Shown: positions 26,263 to 34,302 of the stretch, piece by piece
Position numbering within the stretch: the stretch's first letter is position 1
Layout: each line of letters opens with the position of its first letter
Source: Peptococcaceae bacterium
GTDB lineage: Bacteria > Bacillota > Desulfotomaculia > Desulfotomaculales > Desulfocucumaceae
NCBI GenBank assembly: GCA_023512435.1
Contig: JAILZP010000010.1
Span: 1-64,000 of the forward strand
DNA: 64,000 nucleotides
Direction of reading: 5' to 3'
Translations under genes and position numbers: made by a program
Notes under the pieces: generated by a model
Database searches by the model: none
Seen by the model: only the letters and a program-made list of their open reading frames with translations
Told to the model about the DNA's origin: nothing

Positions 26263-26289
26263 GGGCGGTGGCCTTTCCAACCACCGCCC
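26263..26289 (-). terminator. Terminator of lytS-lytTR operon
   Basis: GGGCGGTGG and CCACCGCCC, perfect 9-bp stem with a 9-nt loop, followed on the minus strand by TTGTTTTG. Confidence 0.7.
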
Positions 26290-26312
26290 GGCAAATATTA
26301 CGTTTGGGATAT

Positions 26313-27101
26313 TTAAAATCCCAGTATCTTCCTGAGCTTTTTGGCCTGGGCCCGGCTGACCGGGACTTCACTGTTTTCCTTGTCCTCCACCACCAGGTTG
26401 TATGTCCCGTTAAAAAAGGGAACAATCTCCTTGACCTTGTGCAGGTTGACCAGGTAGCAGCGGTGGGTCCTGAAAAAGACCGCGGGGTTGAGCCTGGCCT
26501 CCAGTTCCTTGAGGGTAAACCTAGTAAACAACTTGTCGGAGTACGTTTTTATATAAATATAATCCTGCTCGGTGAAGGCGTAAAAAATATCGGACTCTGC
26601 CACCAGAACCGTTTTACCCTGCTTTTCGGCCGGTATCCGGTCAATTTTTATCTGTCCCTGCTGGGCAGGCGCCAGACGGGGATCGGCCTCCTGGGGTTCG
26701 GGAACAGCCGGCTGGGATTCAGAAGCTGAAACCTCCTGGGTGATTTTTACCACCTTGTCTATGGCCTTCTTCAGCCTGCCCGGTTCCACCGGCTTCAGCA
26801 CATAATCCACGGCGTTGACCTCAAAGGCCTGGATGGCGTATTCGTCATAGGCCGTAATAAAAATAATGTACGGCTGCCTGGGCAGCTCCTGGATGGCGGC
26901 TCCCAGCTCAAGGCCCGACATGCCGGGCATTGAGATGTCCAGGAACAAAACCTGGTAATCCAGCGCCTTGATCAGGGCCAGAGCTTCCTGGGCATTGGTG
27001 GCCTCACCCACTATTTCAATATTGTCAAAGCTGCTCAACGCGTACCGCAACTCCTGCCGCGCCGGATATTCGTCGTCAACAATCAGCGCCTTGAGCTTCA
27101 T
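26313..27101 (-). CDS. LytTR-family response regulator
   Basis: 262 aa. Receiver domain 1-120 with phospho-acceptor Asp in FLDISMPGMSG; a linker rich in Pro/Gln; then a LytTR DNA-binding domain (about 155-262) with FYAFTEQDYIYIKTYSDKLF and FFRTHRCYLVNLHKVKEI. Activates genes for envelope or carbon responses in relatives; the target here is not visible. ATGA overlap with the kinase gene. Confidence 0.9.
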   Translation of the reverse strand: MKLKALIVDDEYPARQELRYALSSFDNIEIVGEATNAQEALALIKALDYQVLFLDISMPGMSGLELGAAIQELPRQPYIIFITAYDEYAIQAFEVNAVDYVLKPVEPGRLKKAIDKVVKITQEVSASESQPAVPEPQEADPRLAPAQQGQIKIDRIPAEKQGKTVLVAESDIFYAFTEQDYIYIKTYSDKLFTRFTLKELEARLNPAVFFRTHRCYLVNLHKVKEIVPFFNGTYNLVVEDKENSEVPVSRAQAKKLRKILGF

Positions 27102-28405
27102 TTGGCAAATACCTCCTCGTTAGCCGGTTTGCAGATAAGCGGAATCCTGATGAAAACTGAAGTCCCTTCCCCCTGGACACTTGCCACCCGAAGTCCGTAT
27201 TCCTCTCCGAACAGCCCCTTCAGCCTTTCGTGCACATTGGACAGGCCCACACCGTTCCCCGAACCGTAGCCCAACTTAAGAATTTTGGGCATCTTTTCAG
27301 GAGGTATGCCCACTCCGTCGTCCTTGATCTCAAATATAATTTCCTCCTCCTCTTCCAGGAAGGCCCTGATCCAGACTGTGCCCTGCCCTTGCTTGGGGAG
27401 GATGCCGTGCTTGATGGCGTTTTCCACCAAAGGCTGGATGGTCAGCACGGGAACCTGGTAATCATAAAGGGTTTCATCGATATCCCGAATAATTTTCAGT
27501 TTATCACGAAAACGCGCTTTTTCAAGAATCAAATAGGTGTTTAAATACTCTATCTCTTCTTTGATTGAATTGAAATGGCCGTGCCTTTTCAGGGCGTACC
27601 GGAAAAATGAAGCCAGCCGGATCAGCAGTCTCCGGGCTGTCTCGGGGTTAGTCCGGCTGAACATGATGATGGTGTTCAGGGTATTAAAAAGAAAATGCGG
27701 ATTTATCTGGGCCTGCAGGGCGTCCAGTTCGGCCTTGGTGACCAGTTGGGCCTGCCGGTCCAGCTCGGCCAGTTCCATTTGCAGCCCCAGCATTTGGGCC
27801 ACACCCTCGGCCAGTTTCACCACGGCGGGGTGGACATCGCCCTGGCTGACCTGATACAGCTTTACCGTTCCGGCAACTTCCCCCTTGCACTTGAGGGGAG
27901 CAATGACTGCAGACTCCAGCGGGCAGCCCTTTACCGGGCAGATCAACCCGTACCTGTTTTTTATTACCATCAGTTCACCGGTGTGGATTACGGTTTTGGT
28001 GGCGTCGGTCATGATGGGGCCGCCCGGCTTGTGGTGGTCGGAACCCAATCCGATATAAGCCAGCACCTTTTCCCGGTCAGTTATGGCCACAGCCGCCACA
28101 TCGGCGATGGTCTTGATAATTTCCACGGTTTTGGCGGCGGTATCTTCATTTAAGCCCCTGCGCAGGTAAGGTAGCGTCTCATTGGCAATGCGGAGGGTGG
28201 GGTCAAGGGGGTGCTCTTCCAGGACACACATTTTACCCCCTTTTTGCAAGTACCTGATGACATAAAGGGTCGCTGCCGCGCTGGCGGCCAGCAATATGAC
28301 GCCCGCCGCCCATGCCGGCATGCCGGGGACAAAAACAAGGGAAAAGGCGGCCAGGTTAAACGGCAGCCACCTGATTGCAGCGTCCCTGATTAATTTCGCG
28401 TCCAC
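27098..28405 (-). CDS. LytS-type sensor histidine kinase
   Basis: 435 aa. Two N-terminal membrane segments (about 14-50), a GAF-like domain (about 75-215), then a His_kinase domain with NPHFLFNTLNTIIMFSRTNPETA, and a HATPase_c domain with the N-box LVENAIKHG and DDGVGIPPEKM. GTG 28405 has AAGGGGTGG upstream. The GAF domain holds two Cys (CPVKGC) that might bind a ligand or cofactor; this is inference. Confidence 0.9.
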   Translation of the reverse strand: MDAKLIRDAAIRWLPFNLAAFSLVFVPGMPAWAAGVILLAASAAATLYVIRYLQKGGKMCVLEEHPLDPTLRIANETLPYLRRGLNEDTAAKTVEIIKTIADVAAVAITDREKVLAYIGLGSDHHKPGGPIMTDATKTVIHTGELMVIKNRYGLICPVKGCPLESAVIAPLKCKGEVAGTVKLYQVSQGDVHPAVVKLAEGVAQMLGLQMELAELDRQAQLVTKAELDALQAQINPHFLFNTLNTIIMFSRTNPETARRLLIRLASFFRYALKRHGHFNSIKEEIEYLNTYLILEKARFRDKLKIIRDIDETLYDYQVPVLTIQPLVENAIKHGILPKQGQGTVWIRAFLEEEEEIIFEIKDDGVGIPPEKMPKILKLGYGSGNGVGLSNVHERLKGLFGEEYGLRVASVQGEGTSVFIRIPLICKPANEEVFAK

Positions 28406-28810
28406 CCTTTGACCACCCCTTTACCAGGCTTTTCCCATGCGGCCCTTCTCCGGGCAATTCCAAAAAATTCAGAACAATATCATTTTATTCGACAAAAATT
28501 TTTATTATCCTCCAAACGGTAGAAATTAAATCTTCAAAGGCAGGATTCGAATCCCAAACGGTCTTTTTCGCGGGCCCCCTGGATTGATTTTATCAAAACA
28601 AACTGATTTATGCCATGGATACATATTGGATTAGATTTTGTTTGTGAATAAAAATACTTAATAAAATAATGCCGGGCATGAAAAGTAAAATATACTTGAG
28701 GTAGTTTTTATTTTCAAGCCATTTAGGCCGATTGGGGAGATTGCGTATATAATCACAAGATGGTAGTATAAACAAAAAACATTTATTTCACATGTAAGGG
28801 GGCGGGAAGT
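28406..28810. other. AT-rich intergenic region between divergent genes
   Basis: 405 nt between the kinase start and the small plus-strand gene. TATAAT at 28748-28753 lies about 60 nt before that gene but has no good -35. No RNA gene or further reading frame with a ribosome binding site was seen. Confidence 0.4.
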
Positions 28811-29050
28811 ATGGCAAAAATAATTGATTTCTGCTGTCTGAAATATTCATACAAGCTGGTTGAGAAATCCTCCAACTGCCTGCTCCTGGTCGGTTCCCGA
28901 AAGGCGGTCATCGAGAGAAGGCGTAAACTGATAGCATCGGGCATGGACCCCTTAAAGCTGGCAATCATAAAAACCAGCAATGAACAGAAGGATGAATACC
29001 TGAAATCCAAAAACTCGCTGGTTTTCATGAACCTCGAAAGGTGGAATTAA
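28811..29050 (+). CDS. Hypothetical small protein
   Basis: 79 aa, basic, with CCLKYSYKLVEKSSNCLLLVGSRKAVIERRRKLIASGM. AAGGGGGCGGGAAGT precedes the ATG. No recognised family; followed by a clear terminator, so it is a monocistronic gene. Confidence 0.6.
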   Translation: MAKIIDFCCLKYSYKLVEKSSNCLLLVGSRKAVIERRRKLIASGMDPLKLAIIKTSNEQKDEYLKSKNSLVFMNLERWN

Positions 29051-29082
29051 AACAGACAACCCCTTTGAGCAATCAGCAAAAA

Positions 29083-29106
29083 ATCGCTGGACGGCGATTT
29101 TTTTGT
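29083..29106 (+). terminator. Rho-independent terminator
   Basis: AATCGC and GCGATT stem with a 6-nt loop, followed by a T-run. Ends the transcript of the 79-aa gene. Confidence 0.8.
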
Positions 29107-29107
29107 T

Positions 29108-30082
29108 TTACCGCGGTCTTTCCATTTTCCTGTAGGTGACGATTCCGTTTACCAGGCGGGAAACCACCATTGATTTTCCCTCCAGGTAGGCCAGGCAGGC
29201 CAGGGTTTCGGTCAAGGCAAACCGGATCTCGAAACTGGTGAGATCAGCGCCGAACAACCTGGTGCATATCTGGTAGGCTGTGGAGCCCGCTCCCGCCAGG
29301 CCCGCGATCTGGACCAGTCTTTCATGATAATAGTCAGTTAAATCGTGTATCCTGCCGGAACAGTCAGTAAAGGCCTCACCGTGAGCGGGAAGGACCAGCT
29401 TGACCGGCAGGCGGCCCACCTTTTCCAGCGAGGCGAGAAAGAGTTCAAGGGGATTGGAATGTGAAGTCGGCCACAAGCACACATTGGAGGCAGCGCTAGG
29501 GAGAAGGTGATCCCCGGAAATTAAAACCCCGTCATCGGCACTGAAAAAAATGACATGACCCTCAGAGTGGCCAGGTGTGTTTATTACTTCAAACCACCTG
29601 CCTCCCATCTCCACCTTTCCATCTTCAGCCAGGGGAGAAAGCGCTGGATGCGGCTGAATAATGCTCTGCACGCCTGTCATATTTTCCAGCACCTCAGAAA
29701 TAAGGCCGTGGGGCATCCCGTTTTCCTTAAAGAGTTCTCCCACCACGGGCACATTGGTACGGCCTTTTTTCCAGGTTTGATCAACGCTGGTTATTTCCGC
29801 CCGGTTCATGAAGACAGGGGCCCCGGTCAGTTCCTGCAGCCACCCGGCAGCCCCATAGTGGCAGGGGTGCATGTGTGATACGTAAATCCCTTTGATATCT
29901 CCGTACCTGATCCCAAGGCCGGCAAATGTGTCTTCCCACACGGCGGTGGACGGCGGGTAGTTAAGACCGGTATCGATTATGGACCAACCGTTTTTATCAC
30001 GCAGAAGGTAACAGTTCACGTGGTCTATTTTAAATGGAAGCGGCAGTTTAATTATAAAAATATTAGGCACCACTTCCATCAT
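29108..30082 (-). CDS. Metallo-beta-lactamase-fold hydrolase
   Basis: About 324 aa from ATG 30082 (AGGGGG upstream). Motif 1 reads HMHPCH, where the family normally has HxHxDH; the later NTPGHSEGH, SGDHLLP and LPAHGE motifs are intact. The C-terminal 80 residues form a helical winged domain found in RNase-Z-like or lactamase-like hydrolases. The Asp to Cys change removes one usual ligand of the second metal, so substrate and activity are open. Confidence 0.8.
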   Translation of the reverse strand: MMEVVPNIFIIKLPLPFKIDHVNCYLLRDKNGWSIIDTGLNYPPSTAVWEDTFAGLGIRYGDIKGIYVSHMHPCHYGAAGWLQELTGAPVFMNRAEITSVDQTWKKGRTNVPVVGELFKENGMPHGLISEVLENMTGVQSIIQPHPALSPLAEDGKVEMGGRWFEVINTPGHSEGHVIFFSADDGVLISGDHLLPSAASNVCLWPTSHSNPLELFLASLEKVGRLPVKLVLPAHGEAFTDCSGRIHDLTDYYHERLVQIAGLAGAGSTAYQICTRLFGADLTSFEIRFALTETLACLAYLEGKSMVVSRLVNGIVTYRKMERPR

Positions 30083-30305
30083 TATACCCCCTGCCATAGT
30101 ATAATGACCAGTCTTTTTCTGTATTATTCAACAAACAGGTCTAATATCCTTCTTTATATACTTTGGCGCATTTTATAATTTGTTGTAGCTATAGAGAGGT
30201 TAATGGCAGGTTTCTTCCAATGTGGGCCTAATCTCCATCGATATTATCCAAATTCACTAAATTAAAGACATGAAATACACCTGTTAAGGTGCTTTAACTA
30301 AAAAA

Positions 30306-30851
30306 TTAGAAAATAGCATTGTATATCTCGTTAAAAAGGTCGCAGGCAAACAGCACCCCAACCAACTTTTCATTTTCGGCAACGGGGAACATATCTCTTC
30401 TTTCCCTGTAAAACTTAAAAACCGCTTCCTCAAGAGTGCTGTCCGCCCTGATCATCGTGGTCAACGGGTTCATAATATCCCTTACCGGTTTCTCGGCGAC
30501 TTCATGACAGAGGCTGCTAAAAAGTCCCGGCATAAAAGTCGGCTCAACCCAGTTGCTCAAATTCCAACCGACAAACCAGTCGTCACGGAGGTTTGGAGGC
30601 TGTACCGAGGCAAACATTTCCTGAATACCCACATAGCCAATGAGAGATTTGTTTTCAAAAACCAATAAATATCCGGAGTTGTAATTCTGAACCGCCATCG
30701 AGCTTTTAAGGATATAGACGGCGTCTTTAACGGCGGTGTCGGCCGATATGGCGGACAAACTTTCCATCGGCTTCATGATATCCTTAACAATTTTTTCTTT
30801 ATAATAATACTCCGCAGCGGGTTTAGTCTTTTTTTCTGCTGGAAGTCCCAT
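30306..30851 (-). CDS. CBS-domain pair protein
   Basis: 181 aa. Two CBS repeats: KIVKDIMKPMESLSAI through about residue 75, and EKPVRDIMNPLTTMIRADSTLEEAVFKFYRERRDMFPVAENEKLVGVLFACDL at the C-terminal end, with a 45-aa insert between them. Likely a stand-alone adenine-nucleotide sensor. GAGGGGGTATCACC precedes the ATG. Confidence 0.82.
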   Translation of the reverse strand: MGLPAEKKTKPAAEYYYKEKIVKDIMKPMESLSAISADTAVKDAVYILKSSMAVQNYNSGYLLVFENKSLIGYVGIQEMFASVQPPNLRDDWFVGWNLSNWVEPTFMPGLFSSLCHEVAEKPVRDIMNPLTTMIRADSTLEEAVFKFYRERRDMFPVAENEKLVGVLFACDLFNEIYNAIF

Positions 30852-31415
30852 GGTGATACCCCCTCAATACTAATTTGACGTCTAATATAGCATATATTAT
30901 GCCAGCAATATTAATTTTTCTAAAAATCTAATTTTCTCAATGATAGTTCTAATTAGCCGGTTTTTATTGGCTTCTGCAATATGTGATTTCTTATTCATAA
31001 TATAATAAGCCCAATAAGACCATGTGATATTAATATTTTGCATGATATTAGACAGTTGCATGCATGTCTTTGATCATTTCACGCTGTCATTTTCAGAGGC
31101 CATCTTGCAGCCCCGGCCCCGGTCTCCGGCGCCGTCATAAATTGTACACTACACAATTCTGCTCCCGAAGGAAAAATTTATTCCCTTCGGCTTGCGCCAC
31201 GGCGCCACCTTGTGATATTATATACAAAACAGAATTTGTCATTTGTCACATCCAAGTGCCAAGCTGTCAGGAGATAAGAATTTTTTTTAATTTGGATAGC
31301 ACTTGTTTTCACATATGCATTGGTTTTCCACCGCATATCCTTTCCCCAGGGAGGTGATCGGTGATGAATGCAAGTTAATCCTGACCCCGGGAGACCAGTG
31401 ACGGGAGGTAAAAAA
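30852..31415. other. Long intergenic region with inverted repeat
   Basis: 564 nt. The left third is strongly AT-rich (CBS gene promoter side); a GC-rich patch lies around 31108-31205. AATTGT and ACAATT (31140-31158, 7-nt spacer) form an inverted repeat of CRP/FNR-like size. A four-codon reading frame with an unusually long Shine-Dalgarno match lies at 31350-31378. Confidence 0.45.
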
Positions 31416-31562
31416 ATGATAGAAGACCTTAATGTTTACCTTCAATACGTTTACACCAGCCACAAGTACGCCTATGCCCTGCTGGTCCTTCTTGCCACCG
31501 CGGTGGCGGGAGTGGGCGTGGAAGTGTTGACACAATTGCCGGCGGCCAAAAACAGAACATAA
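31416..31562 (+). CDS. Small single-TM protein (48 aa)
   Basis: 48 aa with GGGAGGTAAAAAA before the ATG. A polar N-terminus is followed by one hydrophobic segment (YALLVLLATAVAGVGVEVL) and a basic tail. No family recognised. First of two short genes before the TauE/SafE permease. Confidence 0.6.
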   Translation: MIEDLNVYLQYVYTSHKYAYALLVLLATAVAGVGVEVLTQLPAAKNRT

Positions 31563-31582
31563 AAAGAATATTAACAAGCCAA

Positions 31583-31608
31583 CAGGAGGAAGGGAAGTCC
31601 GCGTTGGC
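31583..31608 (+). repeat. 26-bp direct repeat, copy 1
   Basis: Identical to 31963-31988. The unit begins with CAGGAGGAAGGG, i.e. it carries a ribosome-binding-site-like stretch, and ends in TTGGC. In this copy the TTG opens a frame of only six codons. Confidence 0.8.
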
Positions 31609-31639
31609 AAAAATCCCATCTTAAAGGAGGGTGTTCCCC

Positions 31640-31825
31640 ATGCTGAGGGAATGGCTGGAGAAAAACCTTCAGGAACCATTTTTCAAGGCAGAGATGGTCA
31701 AAACCAGAATAAACGTGGCTGAGGGCGCTGAAGAGAATCTCGGAACGGTCAAAGCCATGGCGGTTTTCGGCACCCTGTACATGTCCTTTTGTGCATACGG
31801 GTATGCCAAATACATTGGTAGCTAG
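31640..31825 (+). CDS. Small single-TM protein (61 aa)
   Basis: 61 aa from ATG 31640, with AAAGGAGG 9 nt upstream. The N-terminal helix LREWLEKNLQEPFFKAEMVK is amphipathic; the C-terminus has one hydrophobic segment (VFGTLYMSFCAYGYAKY). A strong terminator follows (31872-31911). Possibly an accessory peptide of the permease downstream; that is only context. Confidence 0.6.
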   Translation: MLREWLEKNLQEPFFKAEMVKTRINVAEGAEENLGTVKAMAVFGTLYMSFCAYGYAKYIGS

Positions 31826-31871
31826 GATTGTGAATTATAACATATATAATGTGCAATTGTGCACATCTCCC

Positions 31872-31911
31872 GGTTGGGGGCTTCTCCCAAAGGCAGCCCC
31901 CAACCCCTTTT
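31872..31911 (+). terminator. Strong rho-independent terminator
   Basis: GGTTGGGGGCT and AGCCCCCAACC form an 11-bp perfect stem with a 12-nt loop, then CCTTTTTC. It separates the two small genes from the permease. Confidence 0.88.
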
Positions 31912-31962
31912 TCAACCGGTCAACTGTTTGATGCGGAAAAAAAAGCAACCCGCACCGGTTCT

Positions 31963-31988
31963 CAGGAGGAAGGGAAGTCCGCGTTGGC
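31963..31988 (+). repeat. 26-bp direct repeat, copy 2
   Basis: Second copy of 31583-31608. Here the TTG within the unit is in frame with the permease gene, 45 nt before its ATG, so the repeat could serve as an alternative translation start signal. Confidence 0.8.
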
Positions 31989-32028
31989 CGGCGCAGGCGG
32001 AATTTTATCGTTGGCGAGGGTGATCGGG

Positions 32029-33018
32029 ATGACTTATCTGCCCTTTGCAGATGTGAGCGTCAACCCTTTAACCATATTCACCATCGGACTGATGGCGGGA
32101 ATAATCGAAGGCGTCTTCGGAACGCTGTCAAACCTGCTGGCTGTTCCGGCCCTGATTATTTTCGGCCTGCCCCTTCCCATTTCGGCAAGCACCAATATTG
32201 GACAGAGCGTGGGCCGCACCTCAATATTCATTTTCAGGGGCAACAGGGACGGCCTGGCTTTCTGCAGGGTTGGCGCGGTTGCCGGCATTGCCGGGCTGCC
32301 CGGTGTCTTCCTTGGTTTGAAGCTTCACCTGTCTCTTATCCAAACCGGTTTTGGAGAGGACATTGTCCGCCTCTGCCACGTTGCCCTGCTGCTGGCGGGA
32401 TCAGTGGTTCTATACCGGCAGTGGAGTTTTTTCAACCGCAACGACTACTACGACGATGATCCATTCCCGCCCTTCGGCCTTAACTGGAGATTTCCCCTGG
32501 CTGTTCCCGGAGAATCCGGTCTGAACCGCATCACCCTGGCCAGGGTGACCCTGGTGGGCTTGCTGCTGGGCACCGGCACCGGCTTTCTGGGCCTGGGGGC
32601 GGGTGTGCTTGGAATACCGCTTTTCATGTACATACTGGGCCTCCCTGCCCGAAACGCGGCGGCTACCGACACGGTGACCATGCTTCTGATAGGGTCCGGA
32701 TCCCTGGCCGGCTACGCGCTGTCCGGCCGGGTAGAGTTTGCCGCTGTCCTGATCTTCCTTACGGCGGTTACCCTGGGAAGCCGCATAGGGACTCTTCTCC
32801 CAGGAGAGATCCATCTCGGCCACGCCAAGCTGGCTTTCTCACTGATGCTGGCCGCTACGGCAGTTTGTACGGCCGTCAGCGTGAGCGGACAGTGCTCTAC
32901 CCGGATGGCCATGTCAATATGCGGCCTGGCCTTCTTCACATCCATGGCCGTATTTATACTGGTTCCGGAAAAATTCTGGTCCGGCCGGATCGCCCGCCTG
33001 TTAAGAGGCATCAAGTAA
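32029..33018 (+). CDS. TauE/SafE-family permease
   Basis: About 329 aa from ATG 32029 (GAGGGTGATCGGG upstream). Eight or so hydrophobic segments; the duplicated TauE/SafE motifs are GIIEGVFGTLSNLLAVPALIIFGLP in the first half and GTGTGFLGLGAGVLGIPLFMYILGLP in the second. Family members export sulfite, sulfoacetate or related sulfur anions. A second family member lies at 34303-35259 on the other strand. Substrate not known. Confidence 0.85.
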   Translation: MTYLPFADVSVNPLTIFTIGLMAGIIEGVFGTLSNLLAVPALIIFGLPLPISASTNIGQSVGRTSIFIFRGNRDGLAFCRVGAVAGIAGLPGVFLGLKLHLSLIQTGFGEDIVRLCHVALLLAGSVVLYRQWSFFNRNDYYDDDPFPPFGLNWRFPLAVPGESGLNRITLARVTLVGLLLGTGTGFLGLGAGVLGIPLFMYILGLPARNAAATDTVTMLLIGSGSLAGYALSGRVEFAAVLIFLTAVTLGSRIGTLLPGEIHLGHAKLAFSLMLAATAVCTAVSVSGQCSTRMAMSICGLAFFTSMAVFILVPEKFWSGRIARLLRGIK

Positions 33019-33040
33019 AATCCGGGGCCGGGATTTTTAT
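33017..33040 (+). terminator. Terminator between convergent genes
   Basis: AAAATCC and GGATTTT pair around a GC-rich loop, followed by TTATTTC. Sits between the permease stop and the stop of the minus-strand hypothetical gene. Confidence 0.7.
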
Positions 33041-33041
33041 T

Positions 33042-33704
33042 TCATGTTATCCCCAGCTCATTTAGTATGGGCTTGGTAACGTATATGAAATCCGCGAATT
33101 TGGCTGCCGTCTCGGCCACATTTCCATGAATGCTCTCAATGGGGAAAAGAATCTTCAACCTGTACTTGCCGGTGGCTTCCACCTTGGGAAGCTCCCTTTC
33201 CAGTTCGCTGCCCAGTTTTTTCTCTATTTCCGGCAGAAGGTCCAGCAGCGGAAGAAATACCTGTTTTTTGTACCCGTCCATAACCAGGTCCAGGACCAGC
33301 AGGTCCTTTCCCCTGTTGGGACCCTTCCGGGGCCTTGTTCTTCCAATTCTGTAATAGATACTGGCATTCTGAAACACTTTTACGCATTTCCACGACTCTG
33401 TTATGCCGAGGCTTTGCCCGGGCAGCGAAAAAACTATATCGATGTTTTTCCCGGCCAGTATATTCTTTACCTCTTTTAAGACCTCATCCACAAATTCTTC
33501 AAATGACCTGGCGCTTACAGGCTGGGTTTTATAGGATGAAATGTTTTCCTCCCTGAGCCATTTTTCAAACCGTTCCAATGCCCCCTTCAGGTCGATGCCT
33601 CTTTCTGAACCCTCCAGGGACCTGGTCCGGCGGCCCTTTTCAAGATCCCTTAAGAACGCTCTCTTCCTCCGGTTGAAAGCCTCAATAAAGTTGTTGTTGG
33701 TCAC
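33042..33704 (-). CDS. Hypothetical protein
   Basis: 220 aa, GTG start with AAAGGGAG upstream. Basic N-terminus, then a mixed alpha/beta domain with SFEEFVDEVLKEVKNILAGKNIDIVFSLPG, a basic loop TRPRKGPNRGKDLLVLDLVMDGYKKQVF, and a hydrophobic C-terminal strand. No signal peptide, no membrane helix and no motif I can name. Last gene in the minus-strand unit after the second TauE/SafE permease. Confidence 0.6.
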   Translation of the reverse strand: MTNNNFIEAFNRRKRAFLRDLEKGRRTRSLEGSERGIDLKGALERFEKWLREENISSYKTQPVSARSFEEFVDEVLKEVKNILAGKNIDIVFSLPGQSLGITESWKCVKVFQNASIYYRIGRTRPRKGPNRGKDLLVLDLVMDGYKKQVFLPLLDLLPEIEKKLGSELERELPKVEATGKYRLKILFPIESIHGNVAETAAKFADFIYVTKPILNELGIT

Positions 33705-33815
33705 GGTATACCGCTCCCTTTAACACTAAAAATTTTTCCGGCCAGCTGCCAGGACTTAAAGAAAGCACTCCTCCGGGTATTCGTCCCATGACACAACGGC
33801 AGCCGATTGGATTGC

Positions 33816-34298
33816 TCAGTGCCCGCCGGTCCCCAGCAGGCCGGAAGCCGCCAGAACCAGGACCAGCACTTCCAACGCCACAATGGCGGAATAGATGGCA
33901 TCTTTTTTCCTGAGGTAAGCAGGGAGCAAAATCAGGTACCCGATCACGGTCAGGGCGCCAAGCCAGGCCATGCCAACCAGGGACAGAAAATCTCCATACC
34001 CCACCATCCTCAGCCACCCCCAACCGTGCGGAACCTTTGCCGCCTCGAGGTAAGCCGACGACTTCATCCCCCAGTACTGCTGAATCTGGGCGGGGTCAAT
34101 ATAGGCGGGGGTAATCCCGGCAACATAGAGCATGAAAGTTACAGCCAGAACGGCTATACCCGCCCAGGACCCGTACAGCAACAAATTAGCGTATTTAATC
34201 TGCTCCGGCGCCACCTGGACCTGTTCCGGCAGGCCGCTTTTTACAGACGCTTTTTCTGATCCTTTATTTACTTTTGTTTTCATATTGACCTCAGCCAT
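33816..34298 (-). CDS. Membrane protein paired with TauE/SafE permease
   Basis: 160 aa. Charged N-terminal 35 residues, then three hydrophobic segments (about 40-65, 105-125 and 135-157) and an extracytoplasmic loop with YIDPAQIQQYWGM. Resembles the DUF1634-type proteins often encoded with TauE/SafE permeases, but the match is by layout only. Starts 4 nt after the permease stop, so it is in the same operon. Confidence 0.6.
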   Translation of the reverse strand: MAEVNMKTKVNKGSEKASVKSGLPEQVQVAPEQIKYANLLLYGSWAGIAVLAVTFMLYVAGITPAYIDPAQIQQYWGMKSSAYLEAAKVPHGWGWLRMVGYGDFLSLVGMAWLGALTVIGYLILLPAYLRKKDAIYSAIVALEVLVLVLAASGLLGTGGH

Positions 34299-34302
34299 AT
34301 TA

